The notes under the pieces: generated by a model
The model's database searches: none
What the model saw: only the letters and a program-made list of their open reading frames with translations
Told to the model about the DNA's origin: nothing
Made by a program: the position numbers and the translations under genes
NCBI RefSeq assembly: GCF_014206975.1
Contig: NZ_JACHOU010000001.1
Coordinates: forward strand, 248,001-312,000
DNA from: Aminobacter aganoensis
GTDB taxonomy: Bacteria > Pseudomonadota > Alphaproteobacteria > Rhizobiales > Rhizobiaceae
DNA: 64,000 bases
Direction of reading: 5' to 3'
In this document: one piece after another, positions 49,490 through 60,693 of the stretch
How positions within the stretch are numbered: the first letter of the stretch is position 1
Layout: each line of letters opens with the position of its first letter

Positions 49490-50323
49490 TCAGCCCTTGG
49501 CGACCCGGTCGAAGGCCATCAGCCTTTCCAGCAGGGCCGGCATGTCCTTGAAGGGGACCATGTTGGGGCCATCCGACGAGGTCGAATTGTCGGGGTCTTC
49601 ATGCGTCTCGATGAACACGCCGGCGACGCCGACGGCAACGGCGGCACGCGCCAGGGTCTCGACGAAACGGCGCTCGCCGCCCGAGGTCGCACCCTGCCCG
49701 CCCGGCTGCTGCACCGAATGGGTGGCGTCGAAGATCACGGGCGCGCCGATGTCGGCCATGATCGGCAGCGCACGCATGTCGGAGACCAGCGTGTTGTAGC
49801 CGAAGGAGGCGCCACGCTCGGTGACGAGAACGTTGGGATTGCCCGAGCCGGTGACCTTGGCGACGACGTTCTTCATGTCCCAGGGCGCCAGGAACTGGCC
49901 CTTCTTGACGTTGACGACCTTGCCGGTCCTGGCCGCAGCGATGAGCAGGTCGGTCTGGCGGCTGAGGAAGGCCGGGATCTGCAGCACGTCGACCACTTCG
50001 CCGACGATGGCGCACTGCTCTTCGGTGTGGACATCGGTAAGCACGGTGACGCCCAGTTCCTTGCGCAGGTCGGAGAAAGCAGGCAACGCCGCGTCGAGGC
50101 CGGCGCCGCGGGTGCTCGACAGCGAGCTGCGGTTGGCCTTGTCGAAGCTCGACTTGTAGACGAAGCCGATGCCGAGCTTCTGCGTCAGCTCCTTGAGCTT
50201 GCCGGCCATGTCGAAGGCGTGCTGGCGCGATTCGAACTGGCAGGGACCGGCGATCAGCGACAGCGGCGCGTCATTGGCGAACAGGGTCTTGCCGACCGTC
50301 ACATTTGCATTCGGCTTGGTCAT
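49490..50323 (-). CDS. kdsA: KDO-8-phosphate synthase
   Basis: 277 residues; condenses PEP with arabinose 5-phosphate to make the KDO of lipopolysaccharide. [42 protein letters not shown] and [13 protein letters not shown] are diagnostic. GAGGAAAAG lies before the ATG, which overlaps the upstream glyoxalase-like gene by 4 bases. Uses PEP made by enolase nearby. Confidence 0.98.
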   Translation of the reverse strand: MTKPNANVTVGKTLFANDAPLSLIAGPCQFESRQHAFDMAGKLKELTQKLGIGFVYKSSFDKANRSSLSSTRGAGLDAALPAFSDLRKELGVTVLTDVHTEEQCAIVGEVVDVLQIPAFLSRQTDLLIAAARTGKVVNVKKGQFLAPWDMKNVVAKVTGSGNPNVLVTERGASFGYNTLVSDMRALPIMADIGAPVIFDATHSVQQPGGQGATSGGERRFVETLARAAVAVGVAGVFIETHEDPDNSTSSDGPNMVPFKDMPALLERLMAFDRVAKG

Positions 50324-51183
50324 GACTTTTCCTCGAAAATGAAGGCGGCACCCTGCCCCGGCGCTGGCGGAATCACCAGCCTTTGCCCGCTTAGATCGTG
50401 CGCGATGCCGTTGCGTACAAGAAGCGCTCTCGCCGCAGCGAGATCGCCGACGGCGAAAACGATGGCGTCGAGCTGGATATGCTTGCGACCGGCCGAGGCG
50501 CGGACCATCACATCGGCATTGGCGAGCGGAACCTTGGCCCCGCCGGAGGCGACGCCTGCAAAGCTGCGCGCGACCATCGCCAGGAAGGCAGCGGCCGAAG
50601 CGGCATCGCCGGCCCGCGCCTCGACGGCAACCACGCGGCTGGCGCCGTTGGCATGGGCCTGCAGGGCGCTGCGGTCCACATTCGGCGCATTGGCGCGCTC
50701 ACAGGCGAAGAAGAACGCATCGCCGGCATTCGAGGGCTCGGCGGCAAAGGCGAGCCGGAACGACGCGACGTCGGCGAGGCCGCCGGCATCGACGAAAGGC
50801 CGCGAGAAATCGAGGCGCGGGCCGGCCGACACGCCCGCCTCGACATAGCGGCGGTGGTCGGCGTCGGCGTCGTCTGAGGCGAAGACGACCGCGGAAAAGC
50901 CGTCGTCGCCGTGGGCGGCGCGGAACGAACGGTCGCGCGCCACGAACACGTTGCCCGCGGCAACTGCCTGGTCGGCAGCCGCGACATCGCCCACCGCCAA
51001 TGGCTCGAGGAAGGTACCGTCGGCCAGATAGATGCAGCAGTTGACGGTGCCGAAGGGATGGATGCCCTGGGGCGCAGCCGTGAAGCCGAGCGAGGTCAGC
51101 CTCTCGCGAGCGACGGCGAGGCTTGGGGTCGGCAGGACCACATGGTCGAGAGCCCGAGGCCCACTCTGGAGGGTTTTGGTCAT
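50320..51183 (-). CDS. Glyoxalase-like VOC domain protein
   Basis: 287 residues. [40 protein letters not shown] and [13 protein letters not shown] match the glyoxalase-like domain (PF13468 type), with a second, more diverged VOC-like half near 165-280. The catalytic function is unknown. It overlaps kdsA by 4 bases and is presumably cotranscribed with it. Confidence 0.83.
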   Translation of the reverse strand: MTKTLQSGPRALDHVVLPTPSLAVARERLTSLGFTAAPQGIHPFGTVNCCIYLADGTFLEPLAVGDVAAADQAVAAGNVFVARDRSFRAAHGDDGFSAVVFASDDADADHRRYVEAGVSAGPRLDFSRPFVDAGGLADVASFRLAFAAEPSNAGDAFFFACERANAPNVDRSALQAHANGASRVVAVEARAGDAASAAAFLAMVARSFAGVASGGAKVPLANADVMVRASAGRKHIQLDAIVFAVGDLAAARALLVRNGIAHDLSGQRLVIPPAPGQGAAFIFEEKS

Positions 51184-51231
51184 CGGCCTGCGCTGTGCCT
51201 CAAATCAGCGATTTTCGCAAGACGAAGCGCC

Positions 51232-51774
51232 TCAAAGCCCGGAAACCATGTCGCCGAGGCGCCGCACGGTGTTCCAGTTGCGTGATGTGCCGATGCCGCC
51301 GGCCCGCTTGGGCGTCAGCACGCCGAGCAGCCGCGACGTGCCGGCGCTGCGCGAAAAATGCAGCCAGATGTCGCCGTTGACGACGGCCAGCTTCTCGTCG
51401 GCGGCGACATAGGGCCGAAGCCGCTCGATGACGTCAGGTGCCACCGGCTGACGCATCACCCGAACCGCCACCTGATCCGGCTCGCGCTCCGCCTCCTCAG
51501 GAAACGGATTGGCGCCAACCAGCTTGCTCCAGGCACCGGCGTCACGGACGATGATGTCGACATGCTTGCCGAACTTCTGGGCGAACGCCGCCTCGAGGTC
51601 GCGTTCAAGGTCGGGAATCGGCTTGTCAGCCTCGAAGACCAGGTTTCCCGTCGCAACCAGCGTGCGCGGGTTTTCGAGGCCGAGGCCAACGGCCATGTCG
51701 CGCAGGTCGGACATGACGACGCGCCGGCCAGGTCCGAGCACGATGCTGTAGAGGAGCGCGACGTAGGTGGTCAT
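51232..51774 (-). CDS. DUF1697 domain protein
   Basis: 180 residues from ATG 51774. TYVALLYSIVLGPGRRVVMS, LENPRTLVATGNLVFEAD, VIVRDAGAWSKLVGANPFP and the ending TSRNWNTVRRLGDM match DUF1697, a widespread small family with no known activity. Lies between pyrG and the glyoxalase-like gene on the same strand. Confidence 0.9.
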   Translation of the reverse strand: MTTYVALLYSIVLGPGRRVVMSDLRDMAVGLGLENPRTLVATGNLVFEADKPIPDLERDLEAAFAQKFGKHVDIIVRDAGAWSKLVGANPFPEEAEREPDQVAVRVMRQPVAPDVIERLRPYVAADEKLAVVNGDIWLHFSRSAGTSRLLGVLTPKRAGGIGTSRNWNTVRRLGDMVSGL

Positions 51775-51837
51775 GCGCGGTGCAGCCACTGGAAAGATTT
51801 GCGCGCCGGCGAGTTCACGGCGGCGCGCATGGAAAAA

Positions 51838-53466
51838 TCAGACGAGCCGGCTCTGTTCGACCGCGGCTTCGATGAAGCTGGCGAACAGCGGGTGCGGTTC
51901 CAGCGGACGGCTCTTCAGCTCCGGATGGTACTGGACGCCGATGAACCAGGGATGGTCGGGATATTCGACCGTCTCGGGCAGCACGCCGTCCGGCGACATG
52001 CCGGCAAAGACCAGGCCGCACTCTTCGAGCCGGTCCTTGTAGTCGATGTTGACCTCGTAGCGGTGGCGGTGACGCTCGGAGATGTCGGTGTCGCCATAGA
52101 TATCGGCGATCTTCGAGCCCTCGGACAGCTTGGCGTCGAACGCGCCGAGGCGCATGGTGCCGCCAAGGTCGCCGGAGGCCCGGCGCTTCTCCAGCATGTT
52201 GCCCTTGAGCCATTCGGTCATCAGGCCGACGACCGGCTCCTTGGTCGCACCGAACTCGGTCGACGAGGCATTGTCGATGCCGGCCAACGAACGAGCCGCC
52301 TCGATGCAGGCCATCTGCATGCCGAAGCAGATGCCGAAATACGGCACCTTGCGCTCGCGCGCGAACTTGGCTGCCAGGATCTTGCCTTCCGAGCCGCGCT
52401 CGCCGAAGCCGCCGGGCACCAGGATGCCGTGGACCTTTTCCAGGAACGGTGCCGGGTCTTCCTTCTCGAAGACCTCGCTCTCGATCCAGTCGAGCTTGAC
52501 CTTGACGTTGTTGGCGAGGCCGCCATGCGACAGCGCCTCGATCAGCGACTTGTAGGCATCCTTGAGGCCGGTGTACTTGCCGACCACGGCGATGGTGACT
52601 TCGCCTTCGGGATTGTGGATCAGCTGCGAGACGTTCTGCCAGGCGTCGAGACGCGGCTTGGGCGCCGGGTCGATGCCGAAGGCGGCCAGCACTTCCGAAT
52701 CCAGGCCTTCCTTATGGTAGGCCAGCGGCACGTCGTAGATGTGGCCGACGTCGAGCGCCTGGATGACCGCCGATTCGCGCACGTTGCAGAACAGCGACAG
52801 CTTGCGGCGCTCTTCCTTGGGAATGTCGCGGTCGGCGCGGACCAGGAGGATGTCCGGGGCGATGCCGATCGAGCGCAGTTCCTTGACCGAATGCTGGGTC
52901 GGCTTGGTCTTGAGCTCGCCCGCCGTCGGAATGTAAGGCATCAAGGTCAGGTGGACGTAGACCGCGTTGTTGCGCGGAAGGTCGTTGCCAAGCTGGCGGA
53001 TCGCCTCGAGGAACGGCATCGCCTCGATGTCGCCGACGGTGCCGCCGATCTCGCAGAGTACGAAGTCGTACTCGTCATTGCCGTCGAGGATGAAGTTCTT
53101 GATCTCGTCGGTGACGTGCGGAATGACCTGCACTGTCGCGCCGAGGTAGTCGCCGCGCCGCTCGCGTTCGATGATGTTCTTGTAGATGCGGCCGGTGGTG
53201 ATGTTGTCGCTCTGGTTCGCCGAACGCCCGGTGAAGCGCTCGTAGTGACCGAGATCGAGGTCGGTTTCCGCACCGTCGTCGGTCACGAACACCTCACCAT
53301 GCTGGTAAGGCGACATCGTTCCCGGGTCGACATTGAGGTACGGATCGAGCTTGCGGATGCGCACGCGATATCCGCGTGCCTGCAGAAGAGCCCCTAGGGC
53401 CGCTGCGGCTATGCCTTTTCCAAGGGAAGAGACCACGCCGCCGGTAATGAAAACATATCGCGCCAT
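51838..53466 (-). CDS. pyrG: CTP synthase
   Basis: 542 residues; converts UTP to CTP with glutamine. N-terminal synthetase domain: [20 protein letters not shown] with the ATP loop, [20 protein letters not shown]-terminal class I glutaminase: [12 protein letters not shown], nucleophile Cys in [10 protein letters not shown], and the His-Glu pair in [19 protein letters not shown] 53466 gives the universal [10 protein letters not shown] start. Its neighbourhood with kdsA and eno is common in alphaproteobacteria. Confidence 0.99.
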   Translation of the reverse strand: MARYVFITGGVVSSLGKGIAAAALGALLQARGYRVRIRKLDPYLNVDPGTMSPYQHGEVFVTDDGAETDLDLGHYERFTGRSANQSDNITTGRIYKNIIERERRGDYLGATVQVIPHVTDEIKNFILDGNDEYDFVLCEIGGTVGDIEAMPFLEAIRQLGNDLPRNNAVYVHLTLMPYIPTAGELKTKPTQHSVKELRSIGIAPDILLVRADRDIPKEERRKLSLFCNVRESAVIQALDVGHIYDVPLAYHKEGLDSEVLAAFGIDPAPKPRLDAWQNVSQLIHNPEGEVTIAVVGKYTGLKDAYKSLIEALSHGGLANNVKVKLDWIESEVFEKEDPAPFLEKVHGILVPGGFGERGSEGKILAAKFARERKVPYFGICFGMQMACIEAARSLAGIDNASSTEFGATKEPVVGLMTEWLKGNMLEKRRASGDLGGTMRLGAFDAKLSEGSKIADIYGDTDISERHRHRYEVNIDYKDRLEECGLVFAGMSPDGVLPETVEYPDHPWFIGVQYHPELKSRPLEPHPLFASFIEAAVEQSRLV

Positions 53467-53573
53467 GGGATTCATCGCTTAACGCGGCCAAATCGATTCC
53501 GCCAGAGAAAAATCCGCCGCGTCGGACTTTTCCCTATCTGGCTGTTCAGTCTTGCTGCCGAGTAGACACGCAA

Positions 53574-53600
53574 ACAAAAAGGCCGGCGGTCAGGCCGGCC
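53574..53600 (-). terminator. Terminator of the L,D-transpeptidase gene
   Basis: GGCCGGC (53581-53587) pairs with GCCGGCC (53594-53600) around 6 bases; on the minus strand TTTTTGTTTG follows, 26 bases after the stop codon. Confidence 0.88.
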
Positions 53601-53625
53601 CGGATATCAGCGTCTTGTGGACGCC

Positions 53626-54720
53626 TTACATGACGATGACTTCAGAGCCCATCTTCACGCGATTGTAGAGGTCCATGACATGGTCGTTGACCATCCGGAA
53701 GCAACCGTTCGAAGAATTCGTGCCGATCGTCTGCGGCTGGTTGGTACCATGGATACGGATATGGGTATCCTTCTTGCCCTGGTAAAGGTAGATGGCGCGC
53801 GCGCCGAGCGGATTTTCCGGCCCGCCGTTCATGCCGTCCTTGTACTGGCCGTATTTCTTGGGCTCGCGCTCCTGCATGTCCTTGGTCGGAATCCAGCGTG
53901 GCCATTCCTGCTTGTCGCCGATGGTGGCCTTGCCCTTGAACTCCAGGCCCTCGCGGCCGACCGCGATGGCATAGCGGCGCGCGGTCGAGGATGATTCGAT
54001 CAGATAAAGGTAGCGGGAGCCGGTATCGACCACGATCTGGCCGCGCTCATAGCCCGAGAACGACACTTCCTGCGGCTCGAAATCGGACTTCACCTTGAAC
54101 TGCTTCTTGGCCTGCTTGGCCTGCAGCACCGCATCGAGCGCGCGCGTCTGCGGCAGCATAGACTGCTGGGGCGCACTGCCGCCGAAGATACCCGCCAGCA
54201 GGCCGGTCTGGCGCGGACGCTCCTTGCTCTCGCTGCGCAACTCACCGTTGTTGCCGGTGGCAGCGATTTCCATGGCGTCGGGCGTCAGTGGCTCGATCGG
54301 CTTGGTGACGTCCAGCGGCTGGAGATTGCGCTTGGGCGCTGGCTCTGCAGCGGCGACCTGGGTCGTCGCCTTCTCGGCCTTCTTGAGGCGGGCGACTTCA
54401 CGTGCCTTCTCGGCCTTTTCCTTGGCCGCCGCCCGCATCGCCAGCTTCTTGGCTTCGAGCATCTTCAGGCGCGCGACTTCCCTGTCGGCCTTGATCTTGG
54501 CCTCGAGGTCCTTGATCCGGACCAGGTCCTCGTCGGTCGGCTTCTTCTTTTTCTTCAACAGCTTAAGCTCGGCGGCATCGCTCTTGGCGGCGACCGCGAC
54601 GATGTCGCTCGCAGCCCCGGGCTGCGGCGGAACAGCCGTGCCGGCCGAAGTGGCGGCAAAGGCCGTCGAACTCATGAGAGAGGCGCAAATTCCAGCAAGT
54701 AGGATGCGGCGGAGCTGCAT
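53626..54720 (-). CDS. L,D-transpeptidase (YkuD domain)
   Basis: 364 residues. Signal peptide QLRRILLAGICASLMSSTAFA at the N-terminus, then a long Ala/Lys/Glu-rich coiled-coil region (~45-120, with a KKKKK run), a Pro-containing linker, and a C-terminal YkuD domain with IRIHGTNQPQTIG and SNGCFRM, holding the catalytic His and Cys. It makes 3-3 cross-links or attaches proteins to peptidoglycan in the periplasm; L,D-cross-links dominate in rhizobia. The charged coil may position the enzyme away from the membrane. Confidence 0.93.
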   Translation of the reverse strand: MQLRRILLAGICASLMSSTAFAATSAGTAVPPQPGAASDIVAVAAKSDAAELKLLKKKKKPTDEDLVRIKDLEAKIKADREVARLKMLEAKKLAMRAAAKEKAEKAREVARLKKAEKATTQVAAAEPAPKRNLQPLDVTKPIEPLTPDAMEIAATGNNGELRSESKERPRQTGLLAGIFGGSAPQQSMLPQTRALDAVLQAKQAKKQFKVKSDFEPQEVSFSGYERGQIVVDTGSRYLYLIESSSTARRYAIAVGREGLEFKGKATIGDKQEWPRWIPTKDMQEREPKKYGQYKDGMNGGPENPLGARAIYLYQGKKDTHIRIHGTNQPQTIGTNSSNGCFRMVNDHVMDLYNRVKMGSEVIVM

Positions 54721-54936
54721 GGCGAAGGATCCCGAACGTTCAACGCAAATCTTTGCGCGACAACGCGCGGTGCCCCAAGGCGCCCCCGCCGATATGCCGC
54801 AGCCCAAGCTATAATCGATTAGCCGGAGACGCCTCAAGTGAGGCGCCCCCGGCTGGATGTGCGAATTCAGGTGATCATTGCTGCATTTGCCGCGACTGTG
54901 TTCAAACAACAACAGGTTGCGGCAAGCAGGCCAGAT

Positions 54937-55416
54937 TTAGTTCGGAACCTGCGGCGTGACAGGCGCAGCAGGCGTGCCCGCAGCAGGCTGCTCGGTGGTG
55001 CCCGAAGCCGCCGGTGCGGCAGGCGCTGCCGGCTGTTCGGCGGTCGGAGCCGCAGGAGCCGTCGTGCCCGAGGCAGGTGCCGCCGGTGCAGGCGCCGGAG
55101 TCGAGCCGCCGAGCTGGTCGAGAATGCCCTGGCCGCTGCCGCTCGGAGCGCCGCTCTGGGTCGCCGGAGCGCGGTCGAGGATGTCGATCGGCTTCTCGCC
55201 GTAGCGCGCGATGATCGACAGCGTCAGCGACGTGACAAAGAAGACCGTCGCCAGGATTGCCGTGGCGCGGGTGAGCGCGTTGGCAGCACCACGCGCCGTC
55301 ATGAAGCCCGAACCGCCGCCGATGCCGAGGCCGCCACCTTCCGAGCGCTGCAGGAGCACCACACCGACGAGGGCGAGCACGACCATCAGGTGAATGACGA
55401 TAACGACGGTTTCCAT
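54937..55416 (-). CDS. secG: Preprotein translocase subunit SecG
   Basis: 159 residues. Two membrane helices (VVIVIHLMVVLALVGVVLL and ATAILATVFFVTSLTLSII) around the conserved loop LLQRSEGGGLGIGGGSGFM, as in SecG. The ~75-residue tail is an Ala/Pro/Thr-rich extension typical of alphaproteobacteria and absent from E. coli SecG. AGGAAG lies 6 bases before the ATG at 55416. Downstream of tpiA. Confidence 0.95.
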   Translation of the reverse strand: METVVIVIHLMVVLALVGVVLLQRSEGGGLGIGGGSGFMTARGAANALTRATAILATVFFVTSLTLSIIARYGEKPIDILDRAPATQSGAPSGSGQGILDQLGGSTPAPAPAAPASGTTAPAAPTAEQPAAPAAPAASGTTEQPAAGTPAAPVTPQVPN

Positions 55417-55573
55417 TGCGCTTCCTGAGATCTTTCCTGACGGGGATTGGCCGCGCGCCGCAGCGCCCGGCATTCCGGAGGCGGCTCAATACAATGCTTT
55501 CTAGGCATTTCCAAGCCCGCCCGCGGAATATGGGGTGACACGTTGCCTTTGCAACGGCCGCCCCGGGGCTGAA

Positions 55574-56338
55574 TCAGAGCTTGCGGTAGGACTCGGCGAT
55601 GCCGAGGAAGTCCACCGCCTTGAGGCTGGCACCGCCGACGAGCGCGCCGTCGACATTGGCAACCGCCAGCAGTTCGCCGGCATTGGACGGCTTGACCGAA
55701 CCGCCATAGAGAATGCGCATCTTGCCCGCCGCCTCGCCGAGCTTCTCGGCAAGCCGCGCGCGAATATGCGCGTGGGCTTCGGCGACATCGGCAACGGTCG
55801 GCGTCAGGCCGGTCCCGATGGCCCAGACGGGTTCGTAGGCAATGACGGCATTGGAAGGCGTGGCCGTGCCCGGGACGGAACCGTCGATCTGGCGCGACAG
55901 TACCGACAGCGTGGCGCCTGCCTCGCGTTCGGCATGGGTCTCGCCGATGCAGATGACGGCCACGAGCCCTGCCCGCCAAGCGGCTTCCGCCTTGGCGTGG
56001 ACGACCACGTCGCTTTCGCCATGGTCGGTGCGCCGCTCGGAATGGCCGACGATGACGTGGCTGGCGCCGGCGTCCTTCAGCATCTCGGCCGAGACGTCGC
56101 CGGTATGGGCACCGGTTTCCTTGGCGTGGCAATCCTGCCCGCCGGCCTTGACCGGCGTGCGGTGAAGGATTTCGGCAGCCCGCGACAAAAGCGTAGCCGG
56201 AACGCACAGCAGCGCCTCGGTCTCGGCATCGAGGCCAGTCATGAAGCCGCCGGCAATGCTGCGCAATTCGTTGAGCGAGGCGCTGGTGCCGTTCATTTTC
56301 CAGTTGCCTGCGACGAGTGGGCGAATTCCTGGCGTCAT
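55574..56338 (-). CDS. tpiA: Triosephosphate isomerase
   Basis: 254 residues; interconverts dihydroxyacetone phosphate and glyceraldehyde 3-phosphate. VAGNWKMNG with the catalytic Lys, VIVGHSERR with His, [11 protein letters not shown] with the catalytic Glu and the phosphate-binding [11 protein letters not shown] are intact. GAGGAAC precedes the ATG. Divergent from ppiD. Confidence 0.99.
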   Translation of the reverse strand: MTPGIRPLVAGNWKMNGTSASLNELRSIAGGFMTGLDAETEALLCVPATLLSRAAEILHRTPVKAGGQDCHAKETGAHTGDVSAEMLKDAGASHVIVGHSERRTDHGESDVVVHAKAEAAWRAGLVAVICIGETHAEREAGATLSVLSRQIDGSVPGTATPSNAVIAYEPVWAIGTGLTPTVADVAEAHAHIRARLAEKLGEAAGKMRILYGGSVKPSNAGELLAVANVDGALVGGASLKAVDFLGIAESYRKL

Positions 56339-56484
56339 GTGCTTGTTCCTCGAAATCGATGTTCGCTGGGGCAACCTCACTACCAAAAACAAGCCACAAA
56401 GCAATCGACACTGGCGGCGAAGGGCGCTATTGCGCTTCGTTCATGCAGGCGCATGTGAAAATGCGCGTATACGGGATCTGATAC

Positions 56485-58383
56485 ATGCTCGAAACGATGC
56501 GAAGTGCTGCGGGAACCTGGGTAGCTAAGCTTCTGCTTCTGCTGCTCGTCGTAAGCTTCGCCGTGTGGGGCATTTCCGGCTCAATGCTCGGCGGCGTCGG
56601 CGGCGACAAGGTCGTCACCGCCGGTGGAACCTCGGTCTCGGGGGTCGAATACCGCCTCGCCTACGATCGCCAGGTCAACGTCATGTCGCAGCAGTTCGGC
56701 CAGCGCCTGACCCGCGAGCAGGCCACCGCCCTCGGCATCGACAACCAGGTCGCCTCCCAGCTCGTCGCCGGCGCCGTGCTCGACGAACAGGCGCGCAAGC
56801 TCGGCCTGGGGCTGTCCAAGGACAGCCTCGCCCAGCTGACCTGGGACGATCCTGCCTTCCAGAACGCCAGCGGCCAGTTCGACCGCCAGGCTTTCGAATA
56901 CATCCTGCGCCAGATCGGCATGCGCCCCGAAGACTATCTGAAGAACCGCGCCCAGGTGGCGGTCCGCCAGCAGATCGTCGAGGCCATCTCCGACGGGATG
57001 AAGGCTCCCGACACGTTCCTGCGTGCCGTCGCGCTCTATCGCGGCGAAGACCGCACCATCGATTACCTGCCGCTGCCGAAGTCGCTTGTCGAACCGATCG
57101 CGGCGCCTGCCGACGACGTTCTCAAAGCATGGTTCGAGGAAAACAAGAAAAACTACGCCGCACCCGAATACCGCAAGCTGAGCTACGTCAAGCTCGAGCC
57201 CGAGGACATCATGGATCTCGGCTCGATCACCGACGAGCAGGTGCGCCAGGACTACGACAAGAACAAGTCCCATTTCACGACAGCCGAAACGCGCAAGATC
57301 GACCAGCTGGTGTTCCCGAGCGCCGACGCCGCCAAGGCTGCGTCCGATGCGATCAAGGCCGGCACCGCGTTCGACAAGATCGTCGCCGACCAGGGCAAGA
57401 CGGCCGCCGACGTCGCCCTCGGCACGCTGTCCAAGGACACCATTGCCGACAAGGCCGTTGCCGAGGCGGCTTTCGCGCTGCAGGCAAGCCAGGTCAGCGA
57501 CGTGGTCCAGGGTTCGTTCGGACCGGTGCTGGTCCGCGTCAGCGAGATCGCGCCTGAAGCGGTGAAATCGCTCGACGAGGTCAAGGATCAGATCCGCAAG
57601 GATCTCGCCCTTGCCGAGGCCAACCGCATCCTGCTCGACGTGCACGATTCCTACGAGGATGCACGCGCCGGCGGCGAATCGATGCGCGCCACCGCCGACA
57701 AGCTCAAGCTCAAGGTGGTGACGATCGAAGCCATCGACCGCGCCGGCCAGCTGCCCGACGGCACCGTCGTCAACACGCTTCCCGACTCACGCAACCTGAT
57801 CCAGGCACTGTTCGAGGCTGAAGCTGCCATCGAGAACCCGCCGCTCAACATCGGCACCAACGGTTTCGTTTTCTACGAAGTGGACGGCATCACGCCGGCC
57901 CGCGACCGCGCCCTCGACGAAGTTCGGGAGAAGGTCGTGGCGGACTGGACCGCAGCCGAAGCGACCAAGCGCCTCAGGGACAAGGCAACGGAACTTGAAA
58001 AGCGCCTCAAGGATGGCGCCGCGATGGACGTGATCGCGGGTGAGCTCAAGCTCGAGAAGCAGACCAAACGCGGTCTCAAGCGCGAAGCCGACGACGCCGA
58101 TTTCGGCCGCGAGGGCGCTGCCGCGATGTTTGCCATGGGCGAAGGCGGCACCGGCGTTATCGCAGCACCGGCCGGCGACGCACAGATCCTGTTCAAGGTC
58201 GTCGAAGTGTTCGAGCCGGCCGGCGCCGACGCAAGCGCCGTGCCCGAGGACGCGCAGAAGACCTTCGCTTCCGGCATGTCCGACGATCTGCTCGACCAGC
58301 TGGTGGCGCAGCTGCAGGGCGAGTACAAGGCCACCATCGACCAGGCTGCGATCGCCCGCGCGATCGCAGTGACGCCGCAATGA
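56485..58383 (+). CDS. ppiD: PpiD-type peptidyl-prolyl isomerase/periplasmic chaperone
   Basis: 632 residues. One N-terminal membrane anchor ([19 protein letters not shown], ~13-32), a SurA-N-like chaperone domain (~50-170), and a parvulin-type domain (~235-360, [20 protein letters not shown] and the [16 protein letters not shown] segment), followed by a long C-terminal region. Membrane-tethered folding helper acting near the Sec exit. It overlaps trpD by 4 bases (ATGA), an arrangement common in rhizobia. Confidence 0.93.
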   Translation: MLETMRSAAGTWVAKLLLLLLVVSFAVWGISGSMLGGVGGDKVVTAGGTSVSGVEYRLAYDRQVNVMSQQFGQRLTREQATALGIDNQVASQLVAGAVLDEQARKLGLGLSKDSLAQLTWDDPAFQNASGQFDRQAFEYILRQIGMRPEDYLKNRAQVAVRQQIVEAISDGMKAPDTFLRAVALYRGEDRTIDYLPLPKSLVEPIAAPADDVLKAWFEENKKNYAAPEYRKLSYVKLEPEDIMDLGSITDEQVRQDYDKNKSHFTTAETRKIDQLVFPSADAAKAASDAIKAGTAFDKIVADQGKTAADVALGTLSKDTIADKAVAEAAFALQASQVSDVVQGSFGPVLVRVSEIAPEAVKSLDEVKDQIRKDLALAEANRILLDVHDSYEDARAGGESMRATADKLKLKVVTIEAIDRAGQLPDGTVVNTLPDSRNLIQALFEAEAAIENPPLNIGTNGFVFYEVDGITPARDRALDEVREKVVADWTAAEATKRLRDKATELEKRLKDGAAMDVIAGELKLEKQTKRGLKREADDADFGREGAAAMFAMGEGGTGVIAAPAGDAQILFKVVEVFEPAGADASAVPEDAQKTFASGMSDDLLDQLVAQLQGEYKATIDQAAIARAIAVTPQ

Positions 58384-59390
58384 GCGCACTCAAGCCCCAC
58401 ATCGCCAAGGTCGCCAGCGGCACCGCCCTCACCTTCGAGGAAGCGCGCGAGGCCTTCGACATCATAATGTCGGGCGAAGCGACGCCGGGGCAGATCGGCG
58501 GCTTCCTGATGGCGTTGCGCGTGCGCGGCGAGACGGTCAGCGAAATCTCCGGCGCCGTTGCCACCATGCGCGACAAGATGCTTCGCGTCGACGCCCCGGC
58601 TGACGCCATCGACATCGTCGGCACCGGCGGCGACGGCTCGCACAGCGTCAACATCTCGACCGCCTCGGCCTTCGTCATCGCCGGCGCCGGCGTGCCGGTC
58701 GCCAAGCACGGCAACCGCGGCCTGTCCTCGCTGACGGGCGCCGCCGACGTCCTGACCGCGCTCGGCGTCAACATCGACCTGCCGCCCGAAGCGATCGGCC
58801 GCTGCATCCACGAGGCCGGCGTCGGCTTCATGTTCGCGCCTGCCCATCACCCGGCGATGAAGCATGTCGGCGCAACGCGCGTCGAACTCGGCACCCGCAC
58901 GATCTTCAACCTGCTCGGGCCGCTCTCCAATCCAGCCGGCGTCGACCGCCAGCTGGTCGGCGTGTTCTCGCCCGAGTGGATCGTGCCGGTTGCCGAGACG
59001 TTGAAGGAGCTCGGTGCCAAGTCGACCTGGGTCGTCCATGGCGACGGGTATGACGAGATCACCACGACGGGCGAAACCCATGTCGCGGCACTCGCCGACG
59101 GCGCCATCAGCACCTTCACCCTGACGCCCGAACAGGTCGGCCTCGCCAGGCACACCCGCGAAGAGCTGCGCGGCGGCGATTCCGCATACAATGCAGCCGC
59201 CCTGCGCCGCGTGCTCGAAGGCACTGCAGGCGCCTATCGCGACACGGTGCTGATGAATGCCGGTGCCGGCCTGGTTGTCGCCGACAAGGTGGCGACCATC
59301 GGCGAAGGCGTGAAGCTCGCGGCGGATGCGATCGACAGCGGTCGTGCTCTCGCCGTGCTCCAGCGCCTCGTCGGCGTCTCGAACGGATAA
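58380..59390 (+). CDS. trpD: Anthranilate phosphoribosyltransferase
   Basis: 336 residues; second step of tryptophan synthesis from chorismate. [22 protein letters not shown] contains the PRPP-binding glycine loop, and [20 protein letters not shown] and [13 protein letters not shown] are typical. Translationally coupled to ppiD and 4 bases before trpC. Confidence 0.98.
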   Translation: MSALKPHIAKVASGTALTFEEAREAFDIIMSGEATPGQIGGFLMALRVRGETVSEISGAVATMRDKMLRVDAPADAIDIVGTGGDGSHSVNISTASAFVIAGAGVPVAKHGNRGLSSLTGAADVLTALGVNIDLPPEAIGRCIHEAGVGFMFAPAHHPAMKHVGATRVELGTRTIFNLLGPLSNPAGVDRQLVGVFSPEWIVPVAETLKELGAKSTWVVHGDGYDEITTTGETHVAALADGAISTFTLTPEQVGLARHTREELRGGDSAYNAAALRRVLEGTAGAYRDTVLMNAGAGLVVADKVATIGEGVKLAADAIDSGRALAVLQRLVGVSNG

Positions 59391-59394
59391 AGAC

Positions 59395-60207
59395 ATGGCC
59401 GACATCCTGCGCCAAATCGAAGCCTACAAGCGCGACGAGATCGCCGCCGCCAAGACATTGCTGCCGCTCGCCGAGATCAAGGCCAAGGCGCGCGACGTGG
59501 CCGCGCCGCGCGGTTTCCTTGCCGCCCTGGAAGCAAAGCGCAGCGACGGCCGCTTCGGCCTGATTGCCGAGATCAAGAAGGCGAGCCCGTCCAAGGGCCT
59601 GATCCGCGCCGACTTCGACCCGCCGTCATTGGCCCGGGCCTATGCCGAGGGCGGCGCCGCCTGCCTGTCGGTGCTGACCGACACGCCGTCCTTCCAGGGC
59701 GCGCCCGAATTCCTGATGGCTGCTCGCCAAGCCTGCGCCCTGCCGGCGCTGCGCAAGGACTTCATGTTCGAGCCCTACCAAGTGTACGAGGCCCGCGCCT
59801 GGGGTGCCGACGCCATCCTCATCATCATGGCAAGCCTGTCCGACGACGATGCCCGCCGGCTCGAAGACACCGCCTTCGAACTCGGCATGGACGCACTGGT
59901 CGAGGTGCACGACGAGCAAGAGACCGAGCGCGCGCTGAAGCTCACGTCGCGCCTGCTCGGCGTCAACAACCGCAACCTCAGGACCTTCGAGGTCAGTCTC
60001 ACCACGTCCGAACGGCTGGCACCCATGGTGCCGACGGACCGGCTGCTTGTCGGCGAAAGCGGCATCTTCACGCATGACGATTGCCTGCGCCTGGAAAAAT
60101 CCGGCATCGGCAGCTTCCTCGTCGGCGAAAGCCTGATGCGGCAGGCCGACGTGGCGGCAGCCACGCGGGAGTTGCTCGACGGCATTCCGCAGACGGCCGG
60201 TGCCTGA
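59395..60207 (+). CDS. trpC: Indole-3-glycerol phosphate synthase
   Basis: 270 residues, TIM barrel. The catalytic Glu/Lys region [63 protein letters not shown] and [11 protein letters not shown] are intact. Monofunctional (no fused TrpF). The ATG is 4 bases after the trpD stop. Confidence 0.98.
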   Translation: MADILRQIEAYKRDEIAAAKTLLPLAEIKAKARDVAAPRGFLAALEAKRSDGRFGLIAEIKKASPSKGLIRADFDPPSLARAYAEGGAACLSVLTDTPSFQGAPEFLMAARQACALPALRKDFMFEPYQVYEARAWGADAILIIMASLSDDDARRLEDTAFELGMDALVEVHDEQETERALKLTSRLLGVNNRNLRTFEVSLTTSERLAPMVPTDRLLVGESGIFTHDDCLRLEKSGIGSFLVGESLMRQADVAAATRELLDGIPQTAGA

Positions 60208-60208
60208 C

Positions 60209-60691
60209 ATGGCGGCCACCCTCACCCACATCGGCGCATCCGGCGAAGCCAACATGGTCGACGTCGGCGACAAGGCCGAGACGACGCGCACGGCCATCGC
60301 CGAAGGCTCGATTGCGATGCGTCCCGAAACGCTTGCCCTGATCCTGTCGGGCAATGCCAAGAAGGGCGACGTGCTGGGGACGGCGCGTATTGCCGGCATC
60401 ATGGCGGCCAAGCGCACGCACGAACTCATCCCGCTCTGCCATCCGCTGCTGTTGACCAAGGTTTCGGTCGAGATCGAGCCCGACGAGGCCCTGCCCGGCC
60501 TTCGCGTCACGGCCCTTGCCCGCGTCAGCGGCAAGACCGGCGTCGAGATGGAGGCGCTGACGGCGGCTTCCGTCGCCTGCCTGACCATCTACGATATGGC
60601 CAAGGCCGCCGACCGCGGCATGGTGATTTCCGGCATCCGCCTGGTCGAGAAGACCGGCGGCAAGTCGGGCGACTACAGGGCAGGCGAATAG
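60209..60691 (+). CDS. moaC: Cyclic pyranopterin monophosphate synthase
   Basis: 160 residues; forms cyclic pyranopterin monophosphate in molybdenum cofactor synthesis. [40 protein letters not shown] and [20 protein letters not shown] are the signature blocks. ATG 60209 follows the trpC stop by one base; a GTG 3 codons earlier also exists. Links the trp genes to moeA in one operon. Confidence 0.97.
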   Translation: MAATLTHIGASGEANMVDVGDKAETTRTAIAEGSIAMRPETLALILSGNAKKGDVLGTARIAGIMAAKRTHELIPLCHPLLLTKVSVEIEPDEALPGLRVTALARVSGKTGVEMEALTAASVACLTIYDMAKAADRGMVISGIRLVEKTGGKSGDYRAGE

Positions 60692-60693
60692 CC